This document shows positions 43,793 to 52,589 of a stretch of DNA of 64,000 nucleotides, one piece after another. Positions within the stretch are counted from its first letter, which is position 1. Each line of letters begins with the position of its first letter. The stretch covers positions 56,446 through 120,445 of the forward strand of contig CAMFLX010000003.1 in NCBI GenBank assembly GCA_945957555.1. Direction: 5' to 3'. The stretch comes from an uncultured Cytophagales bacterium (GTDB lineage: Bacteria; Bacteroidota; Bacteroidia; Cytophagales; UBA9547). Both the position numbers and the translations under genes were made by a program. The notes beneath the pieces are model-generated. The model did not search any database, was not told where the DNA came from, and worked only from the letters and a program-made list of their open reading frames with translations.

Positions 43793-44605
43793 ATGAAGTA
43801 TAAGATGTTGGTGTTGGATATGGACGACACCTTGCTCACAGATGAGCACAAAATTTCTCAGAGAAATAAAGACCTTTTATTCAAAGCCCAAGACTTGGGC
43901 GTATATGTGGTTCTTGCTTCAGGAAGGCCCACACCGGCTATGACCTATTTTGCTGAAGAGCTTGAATTGCCAAAATATGGTTCTTACATGCTTTCTTACA
44001 ATGGTGCTGTGATCACCGACTTAAAAAACAATGAAATCGTTTTTGAACAAAGTTTAAGTAAGGAAGATATACATGAACTATACGATTTTAGTGTGGCCAA
44101 TAAGGTGCACATTCTTACGTACATTGATGGGCATATAGTGGCAGAAACCGAATCTGAGTATATCAATATGGAGAAGTATATTACTGGAATGCCTCATCGT
44201 AAGGTGTCTAGTTTTAAAGATGCCGTATATACTTCAGCTATTAAGTGCATTCTATTGGAATATCCTGAATACCTGAAAGAGGTGGAAATGAAGTTAAAGC
44301 AAGCCATGCCTCATAAGAGTGTAACGACCTCTAAGCCCTTTTTTTTGGAAGTCACACAGAAGGGCATAGATAAGGCTGCTAGTTTGGCGAGGTTGGCAGA
44401 ACGTCTTGGTATAAATGCAGCCGAAATTATTGCAGTTGGCAATGCCAATAATGACTTAAGCATGATAGAATATGCAGGGTTGGGAGTATGGGTAGATAAT
44501 GTAACTCCAGAACTCAGAAACAAAGCAAATGTAGTAGTAGCATCCAATAACAATGATGGCGTTGCTGAGGTCGTTGAAAGATTTATATTGCCATTTCACG
44601 TATAG
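43793..44605 (+). CDS. Cof-type HAD phosphatase
   Basis: This 270-residue cytoplasmic HAD hydrolase of the Cof/type IIB class has motif I 'LDMDDTLLTDEHKIS', motif II in 'VVLASGRPTPAMTYF', motif III Lys around 'TQKGIDKAASLARLAERLGI', and motif IV 'GNANNDLSMIEYAG', where GDxxND is usual and here the Asp is Asn (GNANND). The cap domain is the large C2B type. Members dephosphorylate sugar phosphates, flavin or pyridoxal phosphates. The substrate is unknown. It stands alone upstream of mreB. Confidence 0.88.
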   Translation: MKYKMLVLDMDDTLLTDEHKISQRNKDLLFKAQDLGVYVVLASGRPTPAMTYFAEELELPKYGSYMLSYNGAVITDLKNNEIVFEQSLSKEDIHELYDFSVANKVHILTYIDGHIVAETESEYINMEKYITGMPHRKVSSFKDAVYTSAIKCILLEYPEYLKEVEMKLKQAMPHKSVTTSKPFFLEVTQKGIDKAASLARLAERLGINAAEIIAVGNANNDLSMIEYAGLGVWVDNVTPELRNKANVVVASNNNDGVAEVVERFILPFHV

Positions 44606-44807
44606 CAGTACAGAATAATACTTATATATTTGCGAATAGATTTTGAAACGCACTTGTTGTCATTTAATTGCGTATCTTTATATAAATTATCGAAATTGCA
44701 AATGTCCCAATTCTAAAAAATTAAATAAACATTTTTTTTTAGAATCATGTTACAATTTAGTAATTTTCGGAATTGATAATTAAACCAATCTCTCAAACAA
44801 AAATTTA

Positions 44808-45833
44808 ATGGGTCTTTTTGATTTTTTTACAAGTGATATTGCTATTGACTTAGGCACAGCCAATACTTTGATTATTCATAACGATGAGGTTGCCGTAGAT
44901 GAACCATCCATCATAGCCATGGACAAGCTCACGGGCAAGGTGCTTGCTATAGGGACTCAGGCTATGCAAATGCACGAAAAGACTCATGAAAACATAAAGA
45001 CCATTAGACCCTTGAAAGACGGTGTGATTGCAGACTTTGCTGCCGCTGAACATATGATTAGGGGCATGATTAAATTTATCGACAAGAAAAATGCTTGGAT
45101 TCCCAAAAGCTACCGTATGGTGATTTGTATTCCTTCAGGTATTACTGAAGTTGAAAAAAGAGCCGTACGTGACTCTGCAGACCATGCTGGAGCTAAGGAA
45201 ATCTATATGATACACGAGCCCATCGCCGCTGCCCTAGGCATCGGTATTGACATAGAAAGACCAATGGGCTCTATGGTCGTAGATATTGGTGGTGGTACTA
45301 CTGAGATTGCCGTAATCGCTCTTTCAGGAATTGTTTGTGACCAGTCTATACGAGTAGCGGGAGACGTGTTCAATAGGGATATCCTAGATTATATGCGCAG
45401 ACAACACAATCTTCTGATTGGTGAGCGCTCTGCAGAACAAGTAAAGATCCACGTTGGATCTGCCCTTACTGAACTAGAGAATCCTCCACCAGATTATGAG
45501 ATCAGAGGGCGTGACTTGATGACAGGAATTCCTAAAGTTGTAAAATTGTCATATTCGGAAATTGCTTTTGCACTTGATAAATCTGTTTCAAAAATAGAGG
45601 AGGCGGTACTCAAAGCATTGGAGATTTCACCACCAGAACTTTCTGCGGATATTTATACCAATGGTATCCATCTTACAGGTGGTGGAGCCTTGCTAAAGGG
45701 GCTTGACAAAAGATTAGCTGCCAAGACCAAACTGAAGGTGCATGTGGCAGAAGATCCACTAAAAGCTGTAGTACGGGGCACTGGTTTGGCACTCAAAAAT
45801 CTACAGAAATTCAAGACAGTATTAATGAAATAA
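44808..45833 (+). CDS. mreB: Rod shape-determining protein MreB
   Basis: This 341-residue bacterial actin polymerises under the inner membrane and steers the cell-elongation machinery. Actin-fold phosphate loops are 'IAIDLGTANTLI' near residue 11 and 'MVVDIGGGTTEIAVI' near 158; the connecting and adenosine motifs are 'DSADHAGAKEIYMIHEPIAAALG' and 'GIHLTGGGALLKGLDKRL'. It is the first gene of the mreB-mreC-mreD-mrdA-rodA cluster. A strong intrinsic terminator follows only 6 bp after its stop, so its transcript level can exceed that of the downstream genes. Its presence predicts rod-shaped cells. Confidence 0.97.
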   Translation: MGLFDFFTSDIAIDLGTANTLIIHNDEVAVDEPSIIAMDKLTGKVLAIGTQAMQMHEKTHENIKTIRPLKDGVIADFAAAEHMIRGMIKFIDKKNAWIPKSYRMVICIPSGITEVEKRAVRDSADHAGAKEIYMIHEPIAAALGIGIDIERPMGSMVVDIGGGTTEIAVIALSGIVCDQSIRVAGDVFNRDILDYMRRQHNLLIGERSAEQVKIHVGSALTELENPPPDYEIRGRDLMTGIPKVVKLSYSEIAFALDKSVSKIEEAVLKALEISPPELSADIYTNGIHLTGGGALLKGLDKRLAAKTKLKVHVAEDPLKAVVRGTGLALKNLQKFKTVLMK

Positions 45834-45839
45834 TCTACT

Positions 45840-45864
45840 GCCCCGCTCGATGCGGGGCTTTTTT
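45840..45864 (+). terminator. Terminator/attenuator between mreB and mreC
   Basis: The perfect GC-rich 7-bp stem GCCCCGC/GCGGGGC has a 5-nt loop and is followed by six T residues. mreC starts 9 bp further on. Confidence 0.9.
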
Positions 45865-45872
45865 AAAAATAA

Positions 45873-46709
45873 ATGCACAGGTTCTTCGTATTATTTAACA
45901 AGTACAAGACATTACTTTACTTCTTGGCATTACAAAGCCTTTGCTTTTGGCTTATTATTGTAAACAATAAGTACCAAAATGTTTATGTATTTAATACAAG
46001 CAACCGAACCATAGGTAAGGTTCTTGCCTTTAACAACCAAGTAAATGAATATCTTAATTTGAGGCAAGTTAAAGAGACTTTAGCGGCCGAGAATGCTGAA
46101 TTAAAGAAAATAATTCTTTCAGGTAAAATTCCAGTAGACAGCACACTCAAGAAGGGTACAGACTCTTCTTACTTGAATCGCTACTCAGTAGTAGTTGCTA
46201 AAGTTATCAATAACTCAACGACAGAAAGCAAGAACTTTTTAACCATCAATAAAGGAACTTTGGATTCTATATATGTAGATATGGGTGTGATCGGTTCTAA
46301 TGGCATAGTAGGGAAAATCAAGTCTTGTTCCAAGCATTTCGCTACGGTGTACTCTGTACTTCACACGAATAACTCAGTTTCAGCGAAGCTGAAAAAGACA
46401 AATACTGAAGGATCTGTTATATGGGATGGTGGGGATCCCACCATTGTATTACTTAAGAACATTCCAAGACACGTAAAGGTAGCAGTTAGTGATACAGTAG
46501 TTACTTCGTCTTATAGTGATGTATTTCCAGAGGGAGTAATGATTGGTAAAATAGTCGAGATCAAGCAAAAGGGTGAAGAGGCTTTTTTTAGGATTAAGGT
46601 TAAGCTGAATACTGATTTCAGAAGTCTTGGATATGTATATGTGGTGAATAACAAATTGAGGCCAGAGAAGGACAGCTTAGAAAGCCTTCTAAAAAAGGAA
46701 AAAGAATAG
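45873..46709 (+). CDS. mreC: Rod shape-determining protein MreC
   Basis: This 278-residue bitopic membrane protein has one N-terminal transmembrane helix ('LLYFLALQSLCFWLIIVNNKY'). A short coiled coil follows ('NLRQVKETLAAENAELKKIIL'). Two beta-barrel subdomains then carry family patterns 'VVVAKVINNSTTESKNFLTINKG', 'GVIGSNGIVGKIKSCSKHFATVYSVLH' and 'VVTSSYSDVFPEGVMIGKI'. MreC scaffolds PBP2 and the Mre filament in the periplasm. It directly follows the mreB terminator and precedes mreD by 5 bp. Confidence 0.95.
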   Translation: MHRFFVLFNKYKTLLYFLALQSLCFWLIIVNNKYQNVYVFNTSNRTIGKVLAFNNQVNEYLNLRQVKETLAAENAELKKIILSGKIPVDSTLKKGTDSSYLNRYSVVVAKVINNSTTESKNFLTINKGTLDSIYVDMGVIGSNGIVGKIKSCSKHFATVYSVLHTNNSVSAKLKKTNTEGSVIWDGGDPTIVLLKNIPRHVKVAVSDTVVTSSYSDVFPEGVMIGKIVEIKQKGEEAFFRIKVKLNTDFRSLGYVYVVNNKLRPEKDSLESLLKKEKE

Positions 46710-46714
46710 ATCAA

Positions 46715-47230
46715 ATGAACCCTTCATTAATCATAAAACATCTCTTGTCGTTCATTTTTGTGGTAGTCCTACAGATTACTATCTTTTTGCATACTTCCAT
46801 TTTTTCGGTTGCGTATTGCTATATCTATGTAGCATTCGTTGTATTCTTGCCTTTGTCTATCAATAGGTCCTGGTTGATGACCATCGCTTTTTTAAGTGGT
46901 ATCGTTATTGATATGTTTTATAATACCCTTGGCATTAATGCATTTGCATGTGTGACATTGGCATTTTTCAGGAATAAGATATTTTATCTTTTTTTGGGCT
47001 CCTCCGATTTTGACGAGAATAGTCCTATTTCATTGGCCAACTTAGGCATTGGCATTTTTATTCCTTACGTTACTATCCTTTTATTTATGCATCATTTTTT
47101 AATATTCCTCCTGGTTAATTGGGATAATGGAAAATATTTTTATGTCTTTTATACTAGTATCTTGAGCACATTGCTGACGCTGTTTGTGATTATCACTGGT
47201 GAGTATCTATTTTTTAGAGAAAAGAGATAA
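46715..47230 (+). CDS. mreD: Rod shape-determining protein MreD
   Basis: This 171-residue integral membrane protein has about five hydrophobic helices ('LSFIFVVVLQITIFLHTSIF', 'YIYVAFVVFLPLSI', 'MTIAFLSGIVIDMFYNTLGINAFACVTLAFF'). The 'G..iD.f....G.na' segment is the typical MreD pattern. Gene order between mreC and mrdA confirms the call, because MreD is poorly conserved. Its stop overlaps the mrdA start by one base (TAATG), implying coupled translation. Confidence 0.93.
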   Translation: MNPSLIIKHLLSFIFVVVLQITIFLHTSIFSVAYCYIYVAFVVFLPLSINRSWLMTIAFLSGIVIDMFYNTLGINAFACVTLAFFRNKIFYLFLGSSDFDENSPISLANLGIGIFIPYVTILLFMHHFLIFLLVNWDNGKYFYVFYTSILSTLLTLFVIITGEYLFFREKR

Positions 47231-49047
47231 TGAGGGAAAACAAGATTTTTATACTGCAAATTGCTATCGTCTGTATTAGTGTTATTTTCATTATAAGGCT
47301 TTTCGTAATTCAAATCATCGACACCTCCTATAAAGAGGAGGCGATGAACAATGCTGTTCGAAGAGAAATCGTGTATCCTTACAGAGGCATTATATTTGAC
47401 CGTAACGATAAGAAAATGTTGGTGGCTAATACTTCTGTATATGATGTGATGTTTACCCCCAAGAAGCTTAAAATAGAGGACACCTTACATTTTTTAAAAT
47501 CCTTCGGCCTTAGCAAGGAAGAGTTTCGCCAAATTTGGGTAAACGCTTGTGACAAGAAAAAAGGGAATTCCTATTATAAAGCTTCTGTGTTTTTACCCAC
47601 ACTTAGCACACAAGATTATGCTCGCATACAAGAGAAGCTAGTTAATTACCCTTCTATGTATGTAAACGTAAGATCAGTACGTAATTATCCCGATGCTTGT
47701 ATGGCCAATGCTCTGGGTTATATTGCAGAGATTAGCGAAGGACAATTGGCTAAATACGGCAAAGAGAATTATCAGCCTGGGGATTTTATAGGTTTTTCTG
47801 GTTTGGAAAAAGAATATGAGAAAGAACTAAGAGGCAAGAGAGGAGTGAAATACGTTATGGTCAATGTACATGGCGTAGAAAAAGGTTCTTTTTTGAGTGG
47901 GCGTTACGATACTGCATCCATAGCAGGGGTTGATATCACCTCCACTATAGATCTAGATCTGCAGGTTTATGCTGAAAAACTCATGCAAAACCAAACGGGT
48001 AGTGTGGTAGCCATTGAGCCCAGTACTGGGGAAATTCTCTGTTTTGTGTCTGCTCCAACTTATGACCCTAATATGCTTGCAGGTAAAGAGTTCTCTAAAA
48101 ACTTTAAGAAACTAGACAGAGATAGCTCTAAGCCGTTGTATTGTAGACCCCTTATGGGTTTGTATCCTCCCGGAAGTACCTTTAAGCCGATTAATTATAC
48201 AGTCGCTAAGATGCTGGGCGTCTTGGATACGAATCAAGTGTTTCCTTGTGCGAGGAATTTGGTCAACTGCCATGGACATCACAGTTCTGCTAATTTTCAT
48301 ACAGGTGTGCAATATTCTTGTAATCCTTACGCGTACTTTGTGTTCAAAAAACTACTTTACAGAGGAAAATCATCCAACGCATTTGTAGACACAAGGCTTT
48401 CGTTTGAAGAATGGCGCGAGAACGTTATGAAATTTGGTCTTTCCCAAAGGCTAGGGATAGACTTGCCTTCGGAAAAGGCTGGCTACTTACCCACAACAAA
48501 ATATTATAACAAGTATTTTGGCGAAAATAGATGGGCTTTTGAAACCATTTATTCTTTAGGTTTAGGCCAGGGAGAGATCTTGGAAACACCGTTGCAGCTT
48601 GCTAATATCGGGGCCATATTTGCCAACAGAGGTTATTATTATACCCCACATTTGGTCAAAAAGATAGGGGATAAAGTTACCAATAGAAAAGAATATTTAG
48701 AAAAGAGGATCGTATATCAAGACTCGGTTTTCTTCAGAAGCATGGTCAATGCCATGGCTGACGTGGTCCGTGCGGGAACTGCCACAATGGCAAGATCGCA
48801 AGTCATTGAAATATGTGGTAAAACGGGTACCGCTGAGAACCCACATGGAAAAGACCACTCTCTGTTTTTTGCCTTTGCACCAAAGGACAATCCTAAAATT
48901 GCGATTGGGGTGGTGATGGAAAATGCAGGATGGGGTGCTACCGCTGCCGCTCCTTTGGGCAGTTTGGTCATAGAAAAATATTTGAGGGGTGAAATCAAAA
49001 GAACATACCTTGAGGATTATGTGCTGAAAGGTGAATTCATAGAATAA
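47230..49047 (+). CDS. mrdA: Penicillin-binding protein 2 (elongation transpeptidase)
   Basis: This 605-residue class B penicillin-binding protein has an N-terminal transmembrane helix ('IFILQIAIVCISVIFIIRLFVIQI'). A pedestal domain follows ('YPYRGIIFDRNDKKMLVANTSVYDV'). The transpeptidase has SxxK as 'PPGSTFKPINY' (about 315), SxN as 'YSCNPYAYF' (about 361) and KTG as 'CGKTGTAENPHG' (about 536). It cross-links peptidoglycan during side-wall growth with RodA as glycosyltransferase partner, encoded 2 bp downstream. It is a target of beta-lactams such as mecillinam in other bacteria. Confidence 0.96.
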   Translation: MRENKIFILQIAIVCISVIFIIRLFVIQIIDTSYKEEAMNNAVRREIVYPYRGIIFDRNDKKMLVANTSVYDVMFTPKKLKIEDTLHFLKSFGLSKEEFRQIWVNACDKKKGNSYYKASVFLPTLSTQDYARIQEKLVNYPSMYVNVRSVRNYPDACMANALGYIAEISEGQLAKYGKENYQPGDFIGFSGLEKEYEKELRGKRGVKYVMVNVHGVEKGSFLSGRYDTASIAGVDITSTIDLDLQVYAEKLMQNQTGSVVAIEPSTGEILCFVSAPTYDPNMLAGKEFSKNFKKLDRDSSKPLYCRPLMGLYPPGSTFKPINYTVAKMLGVLDTNQVFPCARNLVNCHGHHSSANFHTGVQYSCNPYAYFVFKKLLYRGKSSNAFVDTRLSFEEWRENVMKFGLSQRLGIDLPSEKAGYLPTTKYYNKYFGENRWAFETIYSLGLGQGEILETPLQLANIGAIFANRGYYYTPHLVKKIGDKVTNRKEYLEKRIVYQDSVFFRSMVNAMADVVRAGTATMARSQVIEICGKTGTAENPHGKDHSLFFAFAPKDNPKIAIGVVMENAGWGATAAAPLGSLVIEKYLRGEIKRTYLEDYVLKGEFIE

Positions 49048-49049
49048 TC

Positions 49050-50318
49050 ATGTATCGGACAGAAGACGACTTTACGACAAGTATTGACTGGATCACCATT
49101 GGATTGTATCTTTTGTTGGTACTATTGGGTTGGCTCAATATTTATGCGGCCACTTACGATCCCGAAGTAAACTACAGTATTTTTGATCTGAGCCAAAACT
49201 CTGGAAAACAGCTGTTATGGATTGGCACCTCTCTTGTGTTACTTACCATTATTTTATTGGTTGATTTTAAGGTAATAGATATTCTGAGTTATATAATCTA
49301 TGGCTTTATTATCTTGATACTTGTTTATGTACTGATTGCTGGTGTTACTGTGAATGGTTCTAAGTCTTGGTTGGTTATAGGCGAATTTCGGCTTCAACCT
49401 GCTGAGCTAGCTAAGTTTTCCACAGCCTTGGCGCTTTCAAGGCTATTTAACCAGAATAGCACTAAGCAGCTGATGCCAGATACTATATTATTAATGTATG
49501 CAATTATTTGTATACCCGTCGCATTAATTTTTCTTCAAGGTGATACCGGTTCAGCCATGGTTTATACTATGTTTTTTGTAGTGTTATCTCTTATGGGTGA
49601 GCAATTATCTGGGGTTTTTGTAGTCATTGGGCTAATCTTGGGAACCACTCTAGTGATTTCGTTATTGATGAATTTTACTGCATTTTTGGTTTTGGTCTTG
49701 ATTATGGGATTTATATTCTATTTCTTTAACAAAAAGAAAATCAAAAACTTCATTTTCATATTGTTGGGAATGGGTATAGCTTTAGGCTTTTATTTCTCAG
49801 TAAACACAGTCATTGATAGACTTAAACCACATCAGCAAAATAGGATTAAAGCTTTCATCAATCCAGACCTAGATCCACTTGGTGCAGGTTGGAATGTTAC
49901 TCAGTCGAAGATCGCTATTGGTTCTGGTGGATTTACCGGTAAGGGCTTTTTGGAAGGTACCCAGACCAAACTAAATTATGTTCCGGAGCAACATACTGAC
50001 TTTATTTTTTGCACTGTGGGGGAAGAGCACGGCTGGATTGGTTCTTTTATTCTAATTGCACTTTACCTTAGTCTTTTCTTGAGATTGTTGTTTTTGGTAA
50101 ATAGGCAAAAGACAAAGTTCTCAAAGGTTTACGGACTTTGTGTAGTTACTATTTTATTTTTTCACTTTACTGTAAATATTGGAATGACCATCGGACTATT
50201 TCCAGTAGTTGGTATACCACTTCCCTTTTTCAGTTATGGAGGTTCGTCTTTATGGAGCTTTACCATTTTGCTTGGCATATTTATTAACCTTGATGCAAGT
50301 AGGCGATTGGTATTGTAA
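49050..50318 (+). CDS. rodA: Peptidoglycan glycosyltransferase RodA
   Basis: This 422-residue SEDS-family polytopic protein has about ten transmembrane helices. Characteristic parts are 'GSKSWLVIGEFRLQPAELAKFSTALALSRLF' with the conserved W and Glu, 'FLQGDTGSAMVYT' with the catalytically important Asp, and 'QSKIAIGSGGFTGKGFLEGTQTKLNYVPEQHTDFIFCTVGEEHGWIGSF'. The C-terminal 'GIPLPFFSYGGSS' is the SEDS signature. It polymerises glycan strands from lipid II together with PBP2. It is the last gene of the elongasome cluster. Confidence 0.96.
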   Translation: MYRTEDDFTTSIDWITIGLYLLLVLLGWLNIYAATYDPEVNYSIFDLSQNSGKQLLWIGTSLVLLTIILLVDFKVIDILSYIIYGFIILILVYVLIAGVTVNGSKSWLVIGEFRLQPAELAKFSTALALSRLFNQNSTKQLMPDTILLMYAIICIPVALIFLQGDTGSAMVYTMFFVVLSLMGEQLSGVFVVIGLILGTTLVISLLMNFTAFLVLVLIMGFIFYFFNKKKIKNFIFILLGMGIALGFYFSVNTVIDRLKPHQQNRIKAFINPDLDPLGAGWNVTQSKIAIGSGGFTGKGFLEGTQTKLNYVPEQHTDFIFCTVGEEHGWIGSFILIALYLSLFLRLLFLVNRQKTKFSKVYGLCVVTILFFHFTVNIGMTIGLFPVVGIPLPFFSYGGSSLWSFTILLGIFINLDASRRLVL

Positions 50319-50391
50319 GTTTTTTAACCTTTTTTTTATTTTATTCGTATAACTGGAGTATAATGTGTTCCGATCGAATAATTATTTAAAC

Positions 50392-51186
50392 ATGATCAAG
50401 ACTTCGCTTAAAACACTCCCTGTATATAAATTTAGTATTTTTGACAAAATATCGGGCATCGAGCATTTTGTAACTACCAGAGAGTTTGGTTCCAAGAAAG
50501 ATAGTATTGGGGGCTTCAATTTGAGTTATAAGGTAAATGACGAAGTAGAAAATGTAAATAACAATAGAAGTGTCTTGGCTGAAAGTGTGGGTGTTAAGTC
50601 CACAGATCTTTTTATCCCTGTTCAGACACATAGTAGTCGTGCTGTAATTATCAATTCTGCAAATGACCAAGAAAAACTAGATAATACTGATGCCCTCATC
50701 ACCTGTAGAAAGGGACTTTGTATTGCCGTTATGTCTGCGGATTGTGTCCCAGTATTAATATATGATTATAAAAACAGAATTGCTGCTACCATACATGCTG
50801 GTTGGAAAGGGACTGTAGACAGAATCGTAGAAAAAACCATACAAACTATGGTAGACAAATTGGGTGCAGAGCCCAAAAATATGATTGCCGGAATAGGCCC
50901 GTCTATATGCGATAAGGTATATGAGGTAGGCAATGAAGTCGCAGAACAATTTACTGTTTTTGAGGAACAGATAAAAAACAGGATCGTACTGTCACATGTA
51001 AATCCACAAAAAAAGTATTTGAATCTACAATATGCCAATAGACACCAATTGTTAAGTTTGGGTATAAAGGATGAAAACATAGAAGTAGCCAATATTTGTA
51101 CTTTCACCAACCACAGCATATTTTACTCGGCAAGGTATTTCAAGAATAACTGTGGCAGATTTGCGACAGGTATTTTGATCAAATAG
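50392..51186 (+). CDS. pgeF: PgeF/YfiH purine nucleoside phosphorylase / peptidoglycan editing factor
   Basis: I choose the ATG at 50392 (MIKTSLKTLPVYKFSIF) over the GTG at 50365; the product is about 264 residues. The family's copper/zinc ligands appear as 'PVQTHSSRAVII', 'MSADCVPVLIYD', 'ATIHAGWKGTVDRIV' and 'GPSICDKVYEVGNEV'. The C-terminus has 'YSARYFKNNCGRFATGILI'. In E. coli YfiH/PgeF removes UDP-MurNAc-L-Ser mistakes from peptidoglycan, and relatives cleave purine nucleosides. Placement directly after rodA fits a cell-wall role. Confidence 0.9.
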   Translation: MIKTSLKTLPVYKFSIFDKISGIEHFVTTREFGSKKDSIGGFNLSYKVNDEVENVNNNRSVLAESVGVKSTDLFIPVQTHSSRAVIINSANDQEKLDNTDALITCRKGLCIAVMSADCVPVLIYDYKNRIAATIHAGWKGTVDRIVEKTIQTMVDKLGAEPKNMIAGIGPSICDKVYEVGNEVAEQFTVFEEQIKNRIVLSHVNPQKKYLNLQYANRHQLLSLGIKDENIEVANICTFTNHSIFYSARYFKNNCGRFATGILIK

Positions 51187-51309
51187 CAACTCAATTGCCT
51201 GCTGCGATAAAATCATAATTTGTCCAAGACGGCTGTTATAATGCTACACATTGCCATAAATTTGAACTATTCATTGCCCTAAACCGTAAAAAGCAAGAAA
51301 ACATTTTTT

Positions 51310-52449
51310 ATGAATTTCCAACTCACAGAAGAGCATTTAGCTGTACAACAAAGTGCTAGAGATTTTGCACAAAAAGAACTCCTCCCTAATGTGCTTGAAA
51401 GAGATGAGAAGCAGTATTTCCCTATGGAACTAAAAATAAAGATGGGAGAAATGGGTTTTATGGGCATGATGACTTCCCCTAAGTATGGAGGTATGGGTAT
51501 GGACTATATTAGCTATGTGATTGCGTTGGAAGAGATTGCGAAGATAGATGCCTCTGCTGCTGTGATCATGAGTGTGAATAATTCCTTGGTGCTTTGGGGT
51601 TTGGAGGCACATGGTTCAGAAACACAAAAGCAAAAATATATTCCGAGACTGGCCAAGGGAGAGATTGTTGGGGCATTTGCCCTTTCTGAACCAGAGGCAG
51701 GATCTGATGCCACATCACAGCATACCACCGCTACAGATTGTGGGGACTATTATTTACTTAATGGTACCAAAAATTGGATTACAAACGGAGGTACAGCCGA
51801 TACATATATAGTAATCGCACAAACCTATCCAGAAAGGGGACATAAGGGTATTAATGCGTTTATTGTGGAAAAGGGTATGTCTGGCTTTACTGTAGGGCCT
51901 AAGGAGAATAAAATGGGTATTAGAGCCTCGGATACTCATTCTCTCATGTTCACCGATGTAAAAGTTCCTAAAGAAAATCGAATTGGAGAGGATGGCTTCG
52001 GGTTTAAATATGCAATGAAAACTCTGGAAGGTGGAAGAATTGGAATTGCAGCACAAGCATTAGGGATTGCTTCAGGGGCTTATGAACTTGCCCTGGCCTA
52101 TTCAAAAGAACGTAAATCTTTTGGTCAGCCCATCTCTAAACATCAAGCGATTGCTTTTAAACTTGCTGATATGGAAACAGAGATTGACGCCGCACGTTTG
52201 CTGTGTTTTAAAGCCGCTTATATGAAAGATACACATCAAGATTATGGCTTTGCAAGTGCTAAAGCAAAGTTATTCGCCTCAGAAGTTGCAATGCGGACAA
52301 GTATAGAAGCGGTGCAAATACATGGAGGGTATGGTTATGTAAAAGAGTATCATGTGGAGCGTATGATGCGTGATGCAAAAATCACTCAAATCTATGAAGG
52401 AACCTCCGAAATACAGAAAATTGTAATATCCCGTGAAATATTAAAATGA
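51310..52449 (+). CDS. Acyl-CoA dehydrogenase (short/medium chain type)
   Basis: This 379-residue FAD flavoenzyme catalyses the alpha,beta-dehydrogenation of acyl-CoA in fatty acid or branched-chain degradation. Typical stretches are 'MNFQLTEEHLAVQQSARDFAQKELLP', the FAD/substrate region 'GAFALSEPEAGSDA', 'LNGTKNWITNGGTAD', 'SFGQPISKHQAIAFKLADM', and 'QIHGGYGYVKEYHVERMMRDAKITQIYEGTSEIQKIVI'. The catalytic Glu in 'YEGTSE' is present, as in butyryl-CoA dehydrogenases. It is monocistronic, with an AraC-family regulator next. Confidence 0.95.
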   Translation: MNFQLTEEHLAVQQSARDFAQKELLPNVLERDEKQYFPMELKIKMGEMGFMGMMTSPKYGGMGMDYISYVIALEEIAKIDASAAVIMSVNNSLVLWGLEAHGSETQKQKYIPRLAKGEIVGAFALSEPEAGSDATSQHTTATDCGDYYLLNGTKNWITNGGTADTYIVIAQTYPERGHKGINAFIVEKGMSGFTVGPKENKMGIRASDTHSLMFTDVKVPKENRIGEDGFGFKYAMKTLEGGRIGIAAQALGIASGAYELALAYSKERKSFGQPISKHQAIAFKLADMETEIDAARLLCFKAAYMKDTHQDYGFASAKAKLFASEVAMRTSIEAVQIHGGYGYVKEYHVERMMRDAKITQIYEGTSEIQKIVISREILK

Positions 52450-52507
52450 GCCAAGACTTGCATTTAGTTGCATTATTTCCATAAATAATAAATAAAATAC
52501 AAAATAA

Positions 52508-52539
52508 TTTGTACTTTTTAAAGTTTTGTATTATTTTTG
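52508..52539 (+). promoter_or_regulatory. Promoter of the AraC-family gene
   Basis: TTTG (52508-52511) and TATTTTTG (52532-52539) are 20 bp apart, matching the Bacteroidota consensus. The inverted repeat AATACAAAA/TTTTGTATT (52496-52532) frames the -33 box and may be an operator. Confidence 0.6.
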
Positions 52540-52589
52540 TCCAATAATACTTCAGAAGATTATTTTGTCAAATATTGTATTAATTTGTT

